The notes under the pieces were generated by a model that saw only the letters and a list, made by a program, of their open reading frames with translations, had not been told where the DNA came from and did no database searches. The translations under genes were made by a program, and so were the position numbers. Positions 1 through 12,846 of a stretch of 64,000 nt of DNA are shown in pieces; the first letter of the stretch is position 1, and the number at the start of each line of letters is the position of its first letter. The DNA lies in contig NC_092356.1 of assembly GCF_963676685.1 (NCBI RefSeq), positions 45,905,601 to 45,969,600 on the forward strand, written 5' to 3'. The stretch is from Mytilus edulis (taxonomy: Eukaryota > Mollusca > Bivalvia > Mytilida > Mytilidae).

Positions 1-1382
1 TTCAAACTAAGGTTTCAATGGTTTTGGCATTATTGAATGAATGTGTACTGACCTGTTATTTGTAGTTTATACTTTGTAATTTTGCTGGTACATCACAGAT
101 TTTACCTCTCTAAATCATAACGGTCTGTTTATGTGATAGTCATACACGTGTGACTTTGAGCAAGCTATAGAACCAGGTTAAAGCCACCATTTTCTGCATG
201 GAAAATTGTCTGTGCAAAGTGAGGAATATAACATTTGTTATCCATTTGTTTGATGTGTCTGAGGTTTTTATTTTGATTAGGGGATTTCCGTTTTGAAATA
301 TCCTCAGAGTTCAATATTTTTGTGATGCTACTGTTTTTCTTTAAAATTCAGGCTATTCTGTTTTTAAAGTAAATTAGGTTGTGACGATACTAATTTCTAC
401 AAATGTAAATATTTGACTTCCATATGATGTGTTCTAGAGTGCACATAATGAAGTTTTTCACAATGTTGTTTGAGAAAGGATTTATGGAAGCCATAGATTT
501 GTTCGAAATTTAGGACATGATATACAAATTTTATCCAGAGCGTTAGCGACTGCAATAGGACAAATACGGTCATTAACAAACCGAAGCAAGGGTGGGGTTG
601 CTATGTATGTGGCTGCCTTTTTACTCCATGTTAGATAAAGCTAAAATATTCAAATACATCTGTAGTTTGCAATAATTATTTCGTAAATAACCGCTAGAAA
701 AATATGCTATTTTTTTCTCTTCTCAAACCCAACATTTACCATTGTTGGTTTGCATGTTTTCCCCGTGAACTACCGTCGAATCCAAAGTTAATATTTCGTA
801 TCTAAGGAGCCGCTATGTTGAATTGCTGAAATCAGAAAATATGCAAATAATATGATAGAATAGTAAATGGCAACACCTATCTCGAAAGTTCACCTATCTA
901 TACTTTTAAATGAGAAGACCTTATTTTGTGTGTCGCTTCTCTTCCTTCCACAATAAATTAATCTTCATGCCTCTGTGTCCTATATGTACTATGCATAGCC
1001 GCTTTTGTCATCCTTGCTGATGATTACTCAGTTTGTGTTATTTTTGGGAGAAAAACGAAAATAAAGGTGTCCGGATATTTTTCCGGTCATTGGACTGACT
1101 TTTAAGTCAAAGACAAGGCTTCCGTAATTTTTTCTTCTCTATAATTTAATTATTTACCACGGCAGTCACTGATAAAATGTATGTAGATAGTCTCTATATA
1201 ATATAATAATACATTTGGTTTAGCGTTATCTTGTTTTCATTAGATATAACGGATTTTGGAAAAAAAAAGGAGGAGGCCTGAAAAAAATTGTCCTGGCCCC
1301 AAGTACCTATTACTTTTAATACCTTCCCTGAAATTCTACAGTCATAAAATGTTTTACTAAAATCATCCTTCAACAGTTTACA

Positions 1383-1530
1383 AAACCAGGTTTAATCCAT
1401 CATTTTCTACATAAGAAAATGCCTGTTCCAAGTCAGGAATATGATAGTCGTTCATTCGTTTGATGTGTTTGAGCTTGTAAGGGACTTTTTGTTTTGCATT
1501 TTCCTGGAGTTTAGTATCTTTACATAATTT
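1383..1530 (+). repeat. Dispersed ACCAGGTTTAA-TTTTCTACATAAGAAAA repeat
   Basis: A short repeat piece with ACCAGGTTTAATCCA, TTTTCTACATAAGAAAATGCC and TCGTTTGATGTGTTTGAG. Related pieces lie at 170-345, 21500-21620, 23866-23995 and 32811-32945. The remainder of 1-1980 is AT-rich, with no gene or other clear structure. Confidence 0.6.
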
Positions 1531-1983
1531 TAACATACTTTCAACCATGCTTTAAACGCCCGCTATTTCGCGGGTGTGTTCTGGTTTTAATGTAATTGTG
1601 TACGAATTTTGATTGTTCTTGCAAAGGATAAAAACTTTAGCTTTAGTGTTTTTCTTGGTATTTTGTCAGGTTTTGAAATGCCTTAAATGCGCAAAAAGCA
1701 ATAATAAAATTTCGCGGATTTTTATTTTATTTTGATATTGTAGATTTTAACAAGTGTATTAATTCTTTTTTTTTATGCATTCGAATAGAAATAAAACTTT
1801 TGTAGTCTTTTGTCAATTGCAATTTTTTAAAACAATAAAATGGACATTTTCAAATAGTGTCCGATACATGTGGATTTACGTTGTAGGGATACTGTAACAT
1901 TCATTATTATGTAAATCTCTGATTCTGCGCTATGTATAAGATATATCGAAAGTTTGAACACGGTTGTGTTTACAAATAGAAAG

Positions 1984-2125
1984 AAGAATTTCATTTATGA
2001 AATGACTGTTATATTGTTCAGTTTATGAAGAAATAACATAAAAAATGTGGTGCACTCTGAATAATCCACAGTTTTTTATGTTATTTCGAATGGGCAGAAA
2101 AAAGATAACAGTCATTCTTATAATT
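1984..2125. repeat. Hairpin-forming inverted repeat
   Basis: GAAATAACATAAAAAATGTGG faces CCACAGTTTTTTATGTTATTTC across a 15-nt loop. A second pair (GAAATGACTGTTAT and ATAACAGTCATTC) extends the stem outward with interruptions. It looks like a short foldback MITE. Confidence 0.75.
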
Positions 2126-3183
2126 TAATCCTTTATTCCATTTTAAGCCGCAGTTAACCGTTATATGAAAAATGGTCTATGAGCTGATAGCCAAAACACT
2201 GTCAGCCATTCAGAAGCCGCGTAACATTCAAAATTAAATCATAAATGAATGGTTAATAAATATATGTCATACTTTTATAAACCATCATTTGCATGAAGAG
2301 TCCCTGTCCCTAGGGTATTATTCACCGGTATCACAGAAGCTGCGTTGTGACTCTAAAAACAAATTCTGACGGTTAATTTCAATTTTATAGTTCAAATGTG
2401 CTTTTTGACCTATTCAAATGTATATTTATTTATGTATTTCTTTGTGCTGAGTATTTGTGCGTTTGTTTGTACTGTATTCCGTTCACGTAATGTTGTCATT
2501 TTAGCGCTATGTTTTATATTGTTTAGAATATGACAGTTGTCATCTACAGTCCGTATCTGTTTGCTCTTTTTGAAGTGCAGTGCTTCTGTTGTTTTGTTGT
2601 TTCAATCTTATAGTTGATGTTTTTGCCTCGGTTTAAGTCTGTTACCCGGATTTGTTTTCGCCTACTCGAGTTACGACTATTGAACTACTGTTGCCTTTAT
2701 TTATATTATTTTTCCACTTATGAGCTGCTTTTGGACAATCTTTCGCTGTTTAATTTTGACCCAGTTATTTTATCAACAGTGCAGAAAAACACATTTTTAT
2801 GTATTTATAATCGTAAATATTTTGCTCACAGAAATTAGCAAGATTTGAATACCATATTTATATAAAAGACAACGAGGGACCCTCTGAATATCCTTATACG
2901 TAAATATTTCTAATCTACATCAATCTGAATAACACCAAAGCTTTGAAACCAATTGTACCAGGATAGCTCATAAATTTCAGTCACGATTAGATTTGAACAG
3001 TTTCTTATCATTTATTAGCAATGGGTTGATCCCGCTGCTGGTGCTTCAGTACTGAAATGATTTTTAATATATATTTTAATCAATTTACCCGAGCATAAAT
3101 TAAAAAAAATATTTGAAATCAAAGGTTGCAACTTATTCAGAAAAAGGCGACCTTAGATGAATTCGGATATTCTTTCTAGATTA

Positions 3184-4245
3184 AAAAAAGGCAACAGTAG
3201 TATACCGCTGTTCAAAAGTCATTAATCGATTGAGGGAAAACAAATCCGGGTTACAAACCAAAACCGATCCAGGGAAACACATCAACAACAAGAGGGAAAC
3301 ATCGAAATAACAGAACACAGGAGTGCAACAAAAAACAAAACAACAATGCAACATATAAGATTACAACTGTCATATTTCTGACTTAGTACAAGACTTTTGA
3401 AGAAAAAGTGTCTATGTCATATTGTGTCATATAACTTCTAACGTTTCAGTATGTTAACTCATTTCTGCTTTTAAAATGTTTCAGTCTTTTAGTTTAGTTT
3501 AAACATATTAATTCATAGTGGATTCATAAATTAGTTATTGCAACTGATATTAATCTCTTTCCACTTTGCTGATATGCGAGTGCTGCCTTGTAAAGGTATT
3601 AACCTGTTTTTTTTTTTAAATATTCAACGGTGTCTTTTAAGTGCAAGAGATATGGCTCTCTCCTAACACGGGTCAGCCATTTATCGTTCCCTTCCGACGG
3701 ACTATCATCGCTTCTCAAGACCATACTCGCAAATGGTGTCAAGGGAGAGCCGAAAATTCATTCCCTGAAATTTTCTCCCCGGAACGGTGATCTTACCAGA
3801 AACGTCTGTGTTAGTAGTCCGATCCTCTTACCAATACACCACTGCTCCCCTTTTCAATCAGTCCTACGTGAATTTGAAAATTTGCATGAAAATATAGAGA
3901 GGGCTACTTTAAACTTTTCAAAATAGATAATATAAAATTTTATTATACCTGAGTTATCAATTTCTATTTAAAATAAGTACACAATATTTTGACTATTTTT
4001 CAAATTGCAAGTTTTGACTTACAGTATTTTACCAGTCACAAAGCCTTTAGCGCCTTGCTGGTGTAAATAAAGGCAATAGTAGTATACCGCTGTTGGAAAG
4101 TCACCAATCGATTGAGAGAAACAAATCTGCGTTACAAACTAAAACCGCAGGAAACACATAAACTATGATAGGAAAACAACTTAAACACTGAAGTGCAACA
4201 AAACAAAATCAAACGACAATGGAACACACACACAGAAACAATATA
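3184..4245 (+). repeat. Dispersed GGCAACAGTAGTATACCGCTG repeat, two copies
   Basis: Copies at about 3184-3380 and 4065-4245 start with GCAACAGTAGTATACCGCTG or a close variant, followed by ATCGATTGAG and an A-rich body with TACAAACTAAAACCG. Others are at 18098-18250 (plus) and, in reverse, 2435-2712, 9330-9662 and 31080-31125. No coding sequence was seen here other than the SINE at 3535-3865. Confidence 0.7.
3535..3865 (-). repeat. tRNA-derived SINE
   Basis: On the minus strand, GGGGAGCAGTGGTGTATTGG at about 3850 resembles a tRNA head with a degenerate A box. It is followed by a central domain (GTCGGAAGGGAACG, then TCTCTTGCACTTAAAAGACA) and a tail ending AGTGGAAAGAGATTAATA. The same body recurs at 61180-61350. 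No intact tRNA is present. Confidence 0.6.
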
Positions 4246-4624
4246 TTCAATTCATGACATCACTAACGTGAGTATATTCGATGACAGTAAGTGTACATGT
4301 TGTTTTCCTTAACGTCACAAGAGCGTTTTAGTTTTTAAGTTGATAACATGTTAAATATTAATGTGTTTTTAAAATCTAGTGTATTGAAATTTGTGTATTT
4401 TTATCTTCTCGTGGAAAAATTCAAGCCACATTTGACAGACAAAAGGATACAATGATTTCAACCTATGTTGATTACTAGCTCACTTACTTTTTTTAATCAA
4501 TCCAACACCAAGTTAAAACAATACTAGAGATGCGAAATTGAACTAAATCGACAAGAATATTTAAAGCGTTGTAATAGGTAACTTTCCTAGCGCTAGCTTA
4601 GTATTTCTTTTAGCGCCAATATAT

Positions 4625-5340
4625 GAGCATAACTGTACAGTTGCTATAAAGGATACAACAGATACAGTTAATTCGGCCTCATATCTTGACTTACATCTAG
4701 AAATTGACAATGAGGGTCGATTGAAAACAAAACTTTACGACAAAAGAGATGATTTCAGCTTTCCAATTGTGAACTTTCTATTTCTAAGTAGCAACATTCC
4801 AGCAACACCTGCATACGGTGTTTATATCTCCCAATTGATACGATATTCCCGTGCTTGCATTTCCTATCATGATTTTCTTGATAGAGGGTTGTTGCTAACA
4901 AGAAAGCTATTAAATCAAGAGTTCCAATTGGTGAAGTTGAAATCATCTCTTCGTACATTTTACGAACGTTGGTTGACCGTTATGGAATAACCGTTTCACA
5001 AATGATACCGGATATTGTTCCTTACGTCGTAACTACAATCCCCTTTCCTTTCATAAATGTGACCTACCAAATTAGACAATTTCCCGGATTTGTAATCTCA
5101 TAAGCAACACGACGGGTGTCACATGTGGAGCAGGATCTGCTTACCCTTCCAGATCACCTGAGGTCACCCCTAGTTTTTGGTGGGGTTCGTGTTGTTTATT
5201 CTTTAGTTTTCTATGTTGTGTCATGTGTACTATTGTTTGTCTATTTGTCCTTTTCATTTTTAACCATGGCGTTGTCAGTTTATTTTCGATTTATGAGTTT
5301 GACTGTCCCTCTGGTATCGTTCGTCCCCCTTTTGCGAAAA
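4625..5340 (+). pseudogene. Reverse-transcriptase retroelement, 3' fragment, plus copy
   Basis: The frame from about 4625 to 4990 encodes the C-terminal part of a reverse-transcriptase polyprotein recognisable by DTTDTVNSASYLDLHLEI, LYDKRDDFSFPIVNF and YISQLIRYSRAC. It then degrades near TGA/TAA codons. The 3' tail runs to about 5340 (contains GGAGCAGGATCTGCTTACCC). My best guess is a Penelope-like element, not certain. The catalytic YIDD region is missing from this truncated copy. It is arranged tail-to-tail with the minus-strand copy at 5500-6770. Confidence 0.7.
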
Positions 5341-5499
5341 ATCTTACGGTAACATCGCTTAAAAAGAGATCGACAATCATATATAAGGAAATAAGATGTA
5401 GTATAATTTCAAATGAGACAAAATGACACAAATGTATCCATCTGACAATCACTCGATGAGGCGAAAGATTCCAGAGGGACATTGATATCAATAGATCGA

Positions 5500-6770
5500 A
5501 AATAAAAGAGGGACGAAAGATACCAAAGGGACAGTCAAACTCATAAATCTAAAACAAACTGACAACGCCATGGCTAAAAATGAAAAAGACAAACAGAAAA
5601 ACAATAGTACACATGACACAACATAGAAAACTAAAGAATAAACAACACGAACCCCACCAAAAACTAGGGGTGATCTCAGGTGCTCCGGAAGGGTAAGCAG
5701 ATCCTGCTCCACATGCGGCACCCGTCGTGTTGCTTATGTGATTACAGATAAACTGACAGCACCATGGCTAAATAAAAAAAACCCAACGAACAGACAAATG
5801 ATAGTACACACGACACAAGCAACACGAACCCCTTCAAAACCTGGGGTGATTTCATGTGCTCCAGACGGTTAGGCAGATGCTGCTCCAAACGTGACATCCG
5901 TCGTGTTCCTCATGTTATTAAAACCCGGGTTTAATTTGGTAGGTCACATTCGTAAAAAGGGAACAAGACTGTAGTTACGACGTAAGGAAGATATCCGATA
6001 TCATACGTGAAACGGATATTCAATGACGGTTAACCAACTCGTGATTGCGTCCGTTAAATTTATAAAGGGATGATTTCAACTTCACCATTTGGAATTCATT
6101 ATTTAATAGCTTTTTTGTGCGCAGCAACCCTCTCTCAAGGAAATCATGATAGGAAATACAAGCCCGGGATATCAATTGAGAGTTATAAACTCCGTATGCA
6201 GGTGCTGTTTGAATGTTGCTACAGCAAATTGGAAGTTCATAATTGGGAAGCTACATTCTCTTTTGTCGTAAAGTTGTGTATTTAACCGACCCTCATTGCC
6301 AGTTTCTAGATGTAAGTCAAGAAATGAGGCAAACTTAACTGTATATTTGTATCATTTATCTCTAGTTCTATAAGATAGATGCATTCAAAATAGTCACAGA
6401 AGTTGGAATGAATTTTTGAGAGAACATCATCTATACAGCGGAAAGTAAAATTAAAGGATATTGCAAACTTATTTTTTTTCTTCCTAAGAAGTTCCTGTAT
6501 GAATTTAGCCTCATAAAAATAAAAGAACAAGTCGGCAAGAAGAGGGTCACAATTGGTTACCATGGAATGCCGATAGTTTATTGAAAAACACGATCTCCAA
6601 ACACAACACAAATGTTGTCAATAAAGAAATCAAGCATCTTGATAATGTAGGTTTCAGAGAATTTTTTATTTGAATCAGAGTGATTATTTACAAAGTAGGA
6701 TTTATCCCTCCCTAGGACAAGATACTGGTATCCGCGTTGGCCATTCGTTTTTATAAACAAAGCAATACCA
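5500..6770 (-). pseudogene. Reverse-transcriptase retroelement, 3' fragment, minus copy
   Basis: From right to left: a reverse-transcriptase stretch (ADLFFYFYEAKFIQELLRKK, then RCIDDVLS, where the usual YIDD active-site Tyr is Cys), the LYDKRDD region broken by indels, and two successive copies of the 3' tail (about 5925-5745 and 5735-5500). It is the same family as 4625-5340 in opposite orientation, forming a large imperfect inverted repeat centred near 5420. It is inactive. Confidence 0.7.
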
Positions 6771-7261
6771 ACTATTTCAAATTGTCTTTTAATTTGAAAT
6801 GGGGAATATTTGTGTAAAGTGTAAATTACTGGTTCCTAACTTTGGACATGCACATACATACAGAAAGTAGCGGTCTTAAACATGTTAGCATGATCACATT
6901 CGGAAACCTGTGACAGTAGTGTAACAGTACAACATAAGAACGAACTTTGAAAACCAGTTGAAAAAGACTTTTAGCAAATGACCGTGGTGTACAAATATTT
7001 AAGTTAATTCGACCCCTCTTCTTTTATTTCTTTTTATTTGATACATTATATTACAATGCATTATTATATAATGTTTTGATAGATATATATAGTTTATTAA
7101 CTGTCGTTCAACATAATTGCTTATTCAAATATTAACTGATATTTACTTTTTACAAAACAAGAGGCAGAAAATACAAAATTGACAATCAAAATGTCCACAG
7201 TAGTAGCAAGATCGCCAAATCATGGCAAAAAAAAACGGAAATCAAAAGGACAATCAAAATG

Positions 7262-7500
7262 CACAAAACACTTCAAAGATATAAAAAAATGTGGTATGAG
7301 TGCCAATGAGACCACTCTTCATCTTAGTCACAATTTGTAGAAGTAAAGATTTAAAGGTGAAAGTACGGTCTTTAAAATGGAGCCTTGGCTCACACCGAAC
7401 AGCAAGCTTTAATTGGCCCCCAAAATGGCAGGTGTTTAACCATTCAAACGGGAAAATCAACGATCTACAAACTCTACACGAATCTTCAAGACTTACCATT
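7262..7500 (+). repeat. Dispersed TGTGGTATGAGTGCCAATGAGAC repeat
   Basis: A repeat with TGGTATGAGTGCCAATGAGA, AAAGTACGGTCTT and GGAGCCTTGGCTCACACCGAA. Other copies or parts are at 25255-25440, 40118-40215, 40520-40680, 42480-42600 and 62425-62500 (plus) and 32330-32410 (reverse). Open frames on both strands here belong to the repeat and are not genes. Confidence 0.75.
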
Positions 7501-7849
7501 CCGAAGACATTGAATCATCACAAGTGCTACACTTGCAGTATAATCTGATTAAATTGATGTAGATGACCGAAAATAGATAATCGGAAACATACTGTTTACC
7601 TTTTCCAACATTTGTTTTGGTGTTTACTTTACATCATGATACAAATTGAGATAAATATAAACCTTTTAATTTCAGTTCACTTGGACATATGAAAAATTCC
7701 ATGTCTGATCGTTTGAAATACTTTCTTTTGTAATAAATAAAGACCTTTAAAGGAAAAAATTGAACATTTGTTCAATGACAGTACTGGTTTTTAATCATGC
7801 ACTTGGTTTTCTTCCTTGTGCGGCTTAAGTCCTTCTTTTACTAATATTT

Positions 7850-8650
7850 GTTTATCAATAGGTACTAATTGTGCACCCTTACTGGCCGATTTGTTTTTAT
7901 ACTCGTATGAAGCATAATTCATTCAGAACCTTCTAAAAGACAAAAAGAAAAAGCACCTTGTGGAATTCTATAATTTTACTTTCCGATATATTTATGATGT
8001 TCTATCATTGAATAACCCATATTTCAGCCAATGCTTACATTTCATTTATCACAGGGAACTTGATATTAAGGATAATACTGATACTAGAAGGACTGCTTCA
8101 TACCTTGACCTTTTCTAAATACTGACACAGATATACGACTTCACACGAATATCTATGATGAACGGGACAATTTCAACCTCCCATTATCAATTTTCCATTT
8201 CTCAGAAGGAACATTACTCTTCCCCTTCGCATGGTTGGTATCATATCTCAGTTGATACGTTATGCTCGTGCATGTCCACACTATACTGACTTCATATACA
8301 GGAGTGTGCTCCTAATGCAGAAACTGCTCCAACAAAGTTATGAGGAGGACGGATTAAAAATGACACTCCGTAAAATTTAAGGACACCATCACGAATTGGT
8401 TGATCCATACGATGTGTCTAAGTCCAAACTAACTACGGACAGTTTTACCACGTGTTAAATTTGAGGTTTGTTATTACGTAGTCTGATCTTTAAATCACCG
8501 AACGTGACTTAATCCCGATTGTGACTGCATTGCAATAAGACGTGTCTCGGTACTTTTCTATCCAAAATTCATGTATTTAGTGTTGCTGTTATATTTGTTA
8601 TTCTCATCGGATTTTGTCAAATGTCTTATCTTTTGAGTTGTAAATCTTTT
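7850..8650 (+). pseudogene. Diverged reverse-transcriptase remnant
   Basis: A related but more decayed copy. It shows GTNCAPLLADLFLYSYEA, then YIYD where YIDD is expected, then SYLDLF and a region resembling the LYDKRDDF block, with many stops and frameshifts. A 3' non-coding tail follows to about 8650. Confidence 0.6.
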
Positions 8651-9665
8651 TTTTTCTGTTGTATTCGTGTTTTATGGTTAAGATAATTAATTACCCAGTT
8701 CAATTATTAGATTTTAGTTTTGGTCAACTAAATTTATACGATGTATTTGGTTTAAAGTTTGATTTAGAAGAAAAACCGACATAGCAAGATTATACAATTA
8801 ATCATCTAATTACTACCACAATATTAATAAGTATTGTAATTATCATTGTTATTAATAAATGTTAAATCAGTATTACAAACCTAATCTTGAGTTCTATCTT
8901 AATTATATCCTATATTTTGGAAATTTTTAGAAATTTAAATGTGACGTCACTTTGTGCGTTGATCTCTTCGGCTAACTTTGTGTGATTTTTTATGTGCTGG
9001 TTTAGATTGTTTTATGTATACTTTTTTGAACTGCAGTTAGTCACCACTTCTGTGTTATCATGTTTATCTATTATAAAATTATTATAAATTTACTGTTTGC
9101 AAAAGTATGAATTATTCTAAATACTAAGGATGCTCTTATCCCAGGCAGATAATCTAAGACGAATTAGGCACAACTTTTTGGAATTTTTGGTCCTCAATGC
9201 TCTTCAACTTTGTACTTGTTTTGGATTTCGATCTTTTTTGATCTGAGCGTCACTGATTAGTCTGGTGTAGACGAAGCGCTGGTACCTTTTGATAGCTATT
9301 ATGTGTGTGTTTCTCTGTTCTATATGTTCTCCCATTTATTTGTATTGTAGGCCTGTCATGTTATGTTGTCATTTTATTTATATTTAACATTGCCATTAAA
9401 GCGGGAAGTTTGGCTAGCCACAAAACCAGGTTCAACCTATCTTTTTTTTCTTAAAATTTCATGTACTAGGTCAGGAAAATGGTCATTGTTATATTATAGT
9501 TCGTTGCTGTGTGTTTTTCTTTTTAGTGTTGTGCTTCTGTTGTGTCGTAATTTTCCTCTGATATTTGATGTGTTTCCCTCAGTGTTAGTTTGTAGCCCGG
9601 ATTTGATTTTTTCTCAATCGATTTATGATTTTTGAAGAGCGGTATACTACTGTTGCCTTTATTTA

Positions 9666-12206
9666 TCTATAACAGAACTATTTTCGTCAATTTCACAAAT
9701 GCACTTATGCATAGCTTCTTAGCCGGATATTTGTGTTCTTTAATTAAATCTTGGTCATTGACTATTGAAATAAAAACAGTTGCAAAATATTTATTTTTAA
9801 CTTTAAACTACAAAATCAACTGTAAAGATTGCATTAGATGCTGGGGCTGTGATATTTATCATGACCATTTGGCCACCACATTTTTGAGACATCATCTGGA
9901 ATATAGAAGAACATATAAACAATTTATATATAAGGGATATATAACAATAACATAATTAGATTTTCCCAAAAGAATTGAATAGAAGAAACAAATGAATGTA
10001 ATGCCACAAAAAAACAAAAACCCCATATATATATGATTCAACAGTTTTGAACAACAGGGATGTGTCCCTACAATATACAATTCTTTAAATCGTCTTTAGT
10101 CCAACTCCAAAGAACCAAAAACTGCACCTATTTAGCATAAACAACTTCTCTTAGAAACTTATCAATTTTTGGTTAATGATTTGACATTATGGTACATCTT
10201 TTGATAAAGCTAAATATGTTAGAATGAATTATATTTAAATATTCCAAAATAAAACAGATGAAATATCCATTGGGAAAGTAAAATATGCGGAAACGTCTTC
10301 ATTCAACGACAAGAAAAAGTCACCTTTAAAAATTAATAATTTATATGTTACAGGCATTAGTTTCCTAAATAAAGAAAATTAAGAATGAACTAATGTCAAA
10401 TTGTTTCAGATATGATTTTAAGCATTGGTGCAATTTGGGAACTCCTTATTACCGAAATATATATCGTTTGAAGGTGGGTTTCAATTCATTTTTCTACTGT
10501 TCAATATAAATTCAAAAATGAACTGTTTGAACGTTTTAGTAAATAAACTCATCATAGATACCAGGACTAAATTTAGGATACGCCAGACGCGCGTTTCGTC
10601 TACAAAAGACAAGGATAAATCTGCATTTTCATTCAATCAATCAAATGAATCTCTGAATATTATCCGGAAATCATTTTTAAATAACATTTCGAAAAGTTTT
10701 TGATGTTTAAAAAAACAAACTTTTTTTTCTTCAAAAACATAACTTCATCGTTGAAGACGGAATGTCAGATAGTATTGCGTCGCTTCAAATAATACACATC
10801 TATCATTAAAGATGTACACCTCTGAGGAGCCAAACATTTCTAGAATTAAACTTTTTTTCTTAAGGTGGCTCGTGGGTACAAAAATTTTAGCAAAAAATTA
10901 AACCTTTATTTTTTCATTACAAATTTTATTTATTACACTACTAGTTGTTACATTATAATATGGTACAAAAAACAACCCAAAAAAATGATTTGGTTTGGCC
11001 TAAGATGACTTTAAAAATTGAAAAAGCTCCAAATTATCTCCCTTTGGTGCAAAAATGCCATTTTTTTGCCTTAAATTTGAAATATCTTTTTTAACTCATC
11101 GGTGACCTATATTTTTTATTATTGTTTTCAAATAAGCTGTACATAAACTAAATAATTGTAAAATTTAAGCGATTTCTTATATTAGGTTATTTTTTATTTC
11201 GATATTTCCTCTTTTTCTCCTATTAGTTCAACAGAAAAAAAGGACATTAACAAAAATGTATGCTTCTGCCAGAGGCAGAGTTTAGCTTAAATGAACGGTG
11301 ACCCCATTTTTTTATTTCATTTTTCTTTTAAGTATATGATAAAGTTCATTTATGAAAAAATAAAGCAAAATCCTATATTAGAAAAAAAAATTCATTTATA
11401 CCCAGGAGCCCCCTTAACCTGAATTTTTAGTTACTATGTCTGTAAAAAAACAATTGGTAAAGAAAAATCATATGATGGTGCACATCTTTTTTAGCTACGG
11501 TCCTTTGAAAATAATCAATTTTGATAATTTTTCCATTTTTCATAAATTTTTCGTAAAACAAATCACAGTTCAACAATTAAACTTTTTTCATACTTTCAAT
11601 AAGGATGCAGTGGACCAGTCTGTATAAATTTACCCATCAAAAAGTATAGGTAGGTATCAATATAAGAAAGTTTTATCATATTTTGATGCTTTTCTGTGTC
11701 AAATTTACCATGCTGTCAATTTTGTAAAAGTTGCAATTTTTCCAAGTTTTACGAAGAAAATGCATATTATTTAAACTTTTATGTTTTAAAGGATTGAAAA
11801 CAAATACATATCTAAGAAATTTGATACGACAAAAATGTTATGGGATGTACATGATTCTTGTAAAATATTTTTTTGTACCTTCATTTATTTTCTTAGAATG
11901 TTGTCTGAATAGAATTGATAGGTCGTAAATTAAAACTGGATTATTCAAAACGTATTCATTGTAAATACACAATTTTTTGACAGAGTTATGTTTAATTATA
12001 CTATTTTTTAAATTCATAAATATTTTTCACTTGTATCGCATGTGTTGGAAATAATTCTAGAACGAGTTTTAACGAAACTGAAACGTCAGAAGAATACACC
12101 CTTAAAACAAATTATTCTCTAATACATTCAGCTATATACTTTGACATCTTTATCTTTCAACCGACATAAACATAAATATGCAAATTAGTATTTACTGCAA
12201 ACATAC
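9666..12206. other. AT-rich tract without recognised genes
   Basis: No splice-bounded coding segment was found. Poly-T and poly-A runs are frequent. The part 10860-11410 resembles 31660-31960 in style (GTGACC next to homopolymers), suggesting a dispersed repeat. If the gene continues left, this is the start of its next intron. Confidence 0.5.
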
Positions 12207-12320
12207 CTCAATTAAACCATTGTGACAAAACGTTATTACTCCAATGTTATCAGTAAATCCTTGGCTGCCCCATTCAGCTACAGGTGTATAATAGTTAATG
12301 CGACTACAGTTACTGATAAC
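12207..12320 (-). CDS. Unknown module, exon b (second copy)
   Basis: A 114-nt phase 0-0 exon, paralogous to 37515-37628. It keeps the YTPV-EW and DNIGVIT motifs and both cysteines. The acceptor is ATAACATTAG and the donor GAG|GTATGT. Exons c and d of this copy are not visible further left, so either the intron exceeds 12 kb or the gene is truncated here. Confidence 0.77.
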
Positions 12321-12688
12321 CTAATGTTATAAAACCAAAAACAATAAGACAATTATGTCAACAAGTCCAATTATAGAAAAATGAAATAAATCCACCAGTG
12401 CATTTAACTTTGTAAGTATTTCATTATTGTTTTTTTTAAAGCAAAGTTAGTAAAAACTTAACATATTTCTTTTGTGTTTTAGTTTGTATCTTTAGAGATA
12501 TGTTTTCCTACCGAAGGTCGGTAGTTCTCTCTGGACATACCGGATTCCTTCATCATAATATAACTGACCTCCACGAATTAGCACAATAGTGTTGAAAGTG
12601 GCGTAAACACCAATCAATCAATAATCTTTATAGAACCACTATCAATTGAACATATCATTTCATTATAGTAAGAACGATTGTACTGAAC

Positions 12689-12846
12689 CTCGAATCCTTT
12701 TCGCCATTGGGAGAACGAAGGCGCTTGACAGTGCTTGATAACTACAGCATCTGAAGAATTGCCACCACAGCCTTTAGCGTTTTGTTGATGTAAGGATTGA
12801 CCCATAGCAAGATCCAGCAGTAATCCAAGTTTATTACAAGTATGCT
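12689..12846 (-). CDS. Unknown module, exon a (second copy), intact
   Basis: A 158-nt exon that enters in phase 1 and leaves in phase 0, open throughout. The acceptor is TTTTTTCATAG and the donor GAG|GTTCAG. It encodes an N-terminal CNKLGLLLDLAMG segment, then a Gly-Cys-Gly-Gly turn with a His 12 residues after that cysteine, then CQAPSFSQWRKGF. No named family was recognised with confidence. The coding region continues directly into 12207-12320. Confidence 0.78.

Noticed and set aside
3780..3865. tRNA gene candidate on the minus strand
   Set aside because: The A box is degenerate, no proper T arm or acceptor pairing was found, and it continues into a SINE body.
3630..3926. 98-residue open frame on the plus strand
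   Set aside because: It is antisense to the tRNA-derived SINE.
5116..5352. Hydrophobic membrane-protein-like open frames (also 5488-5721 and 43697-44014)
   Set aside because: They lie in the non-coding 3' tail of the retroelement and appear wherever that tail is copied.
9830..9925. Minus-strand open stretch resembling a beta-rich segment (MINITAPASNAIF)
   Set aside because: It has no convincing splice sites at both ends, and no similarity to exon c or d of the unknown module.
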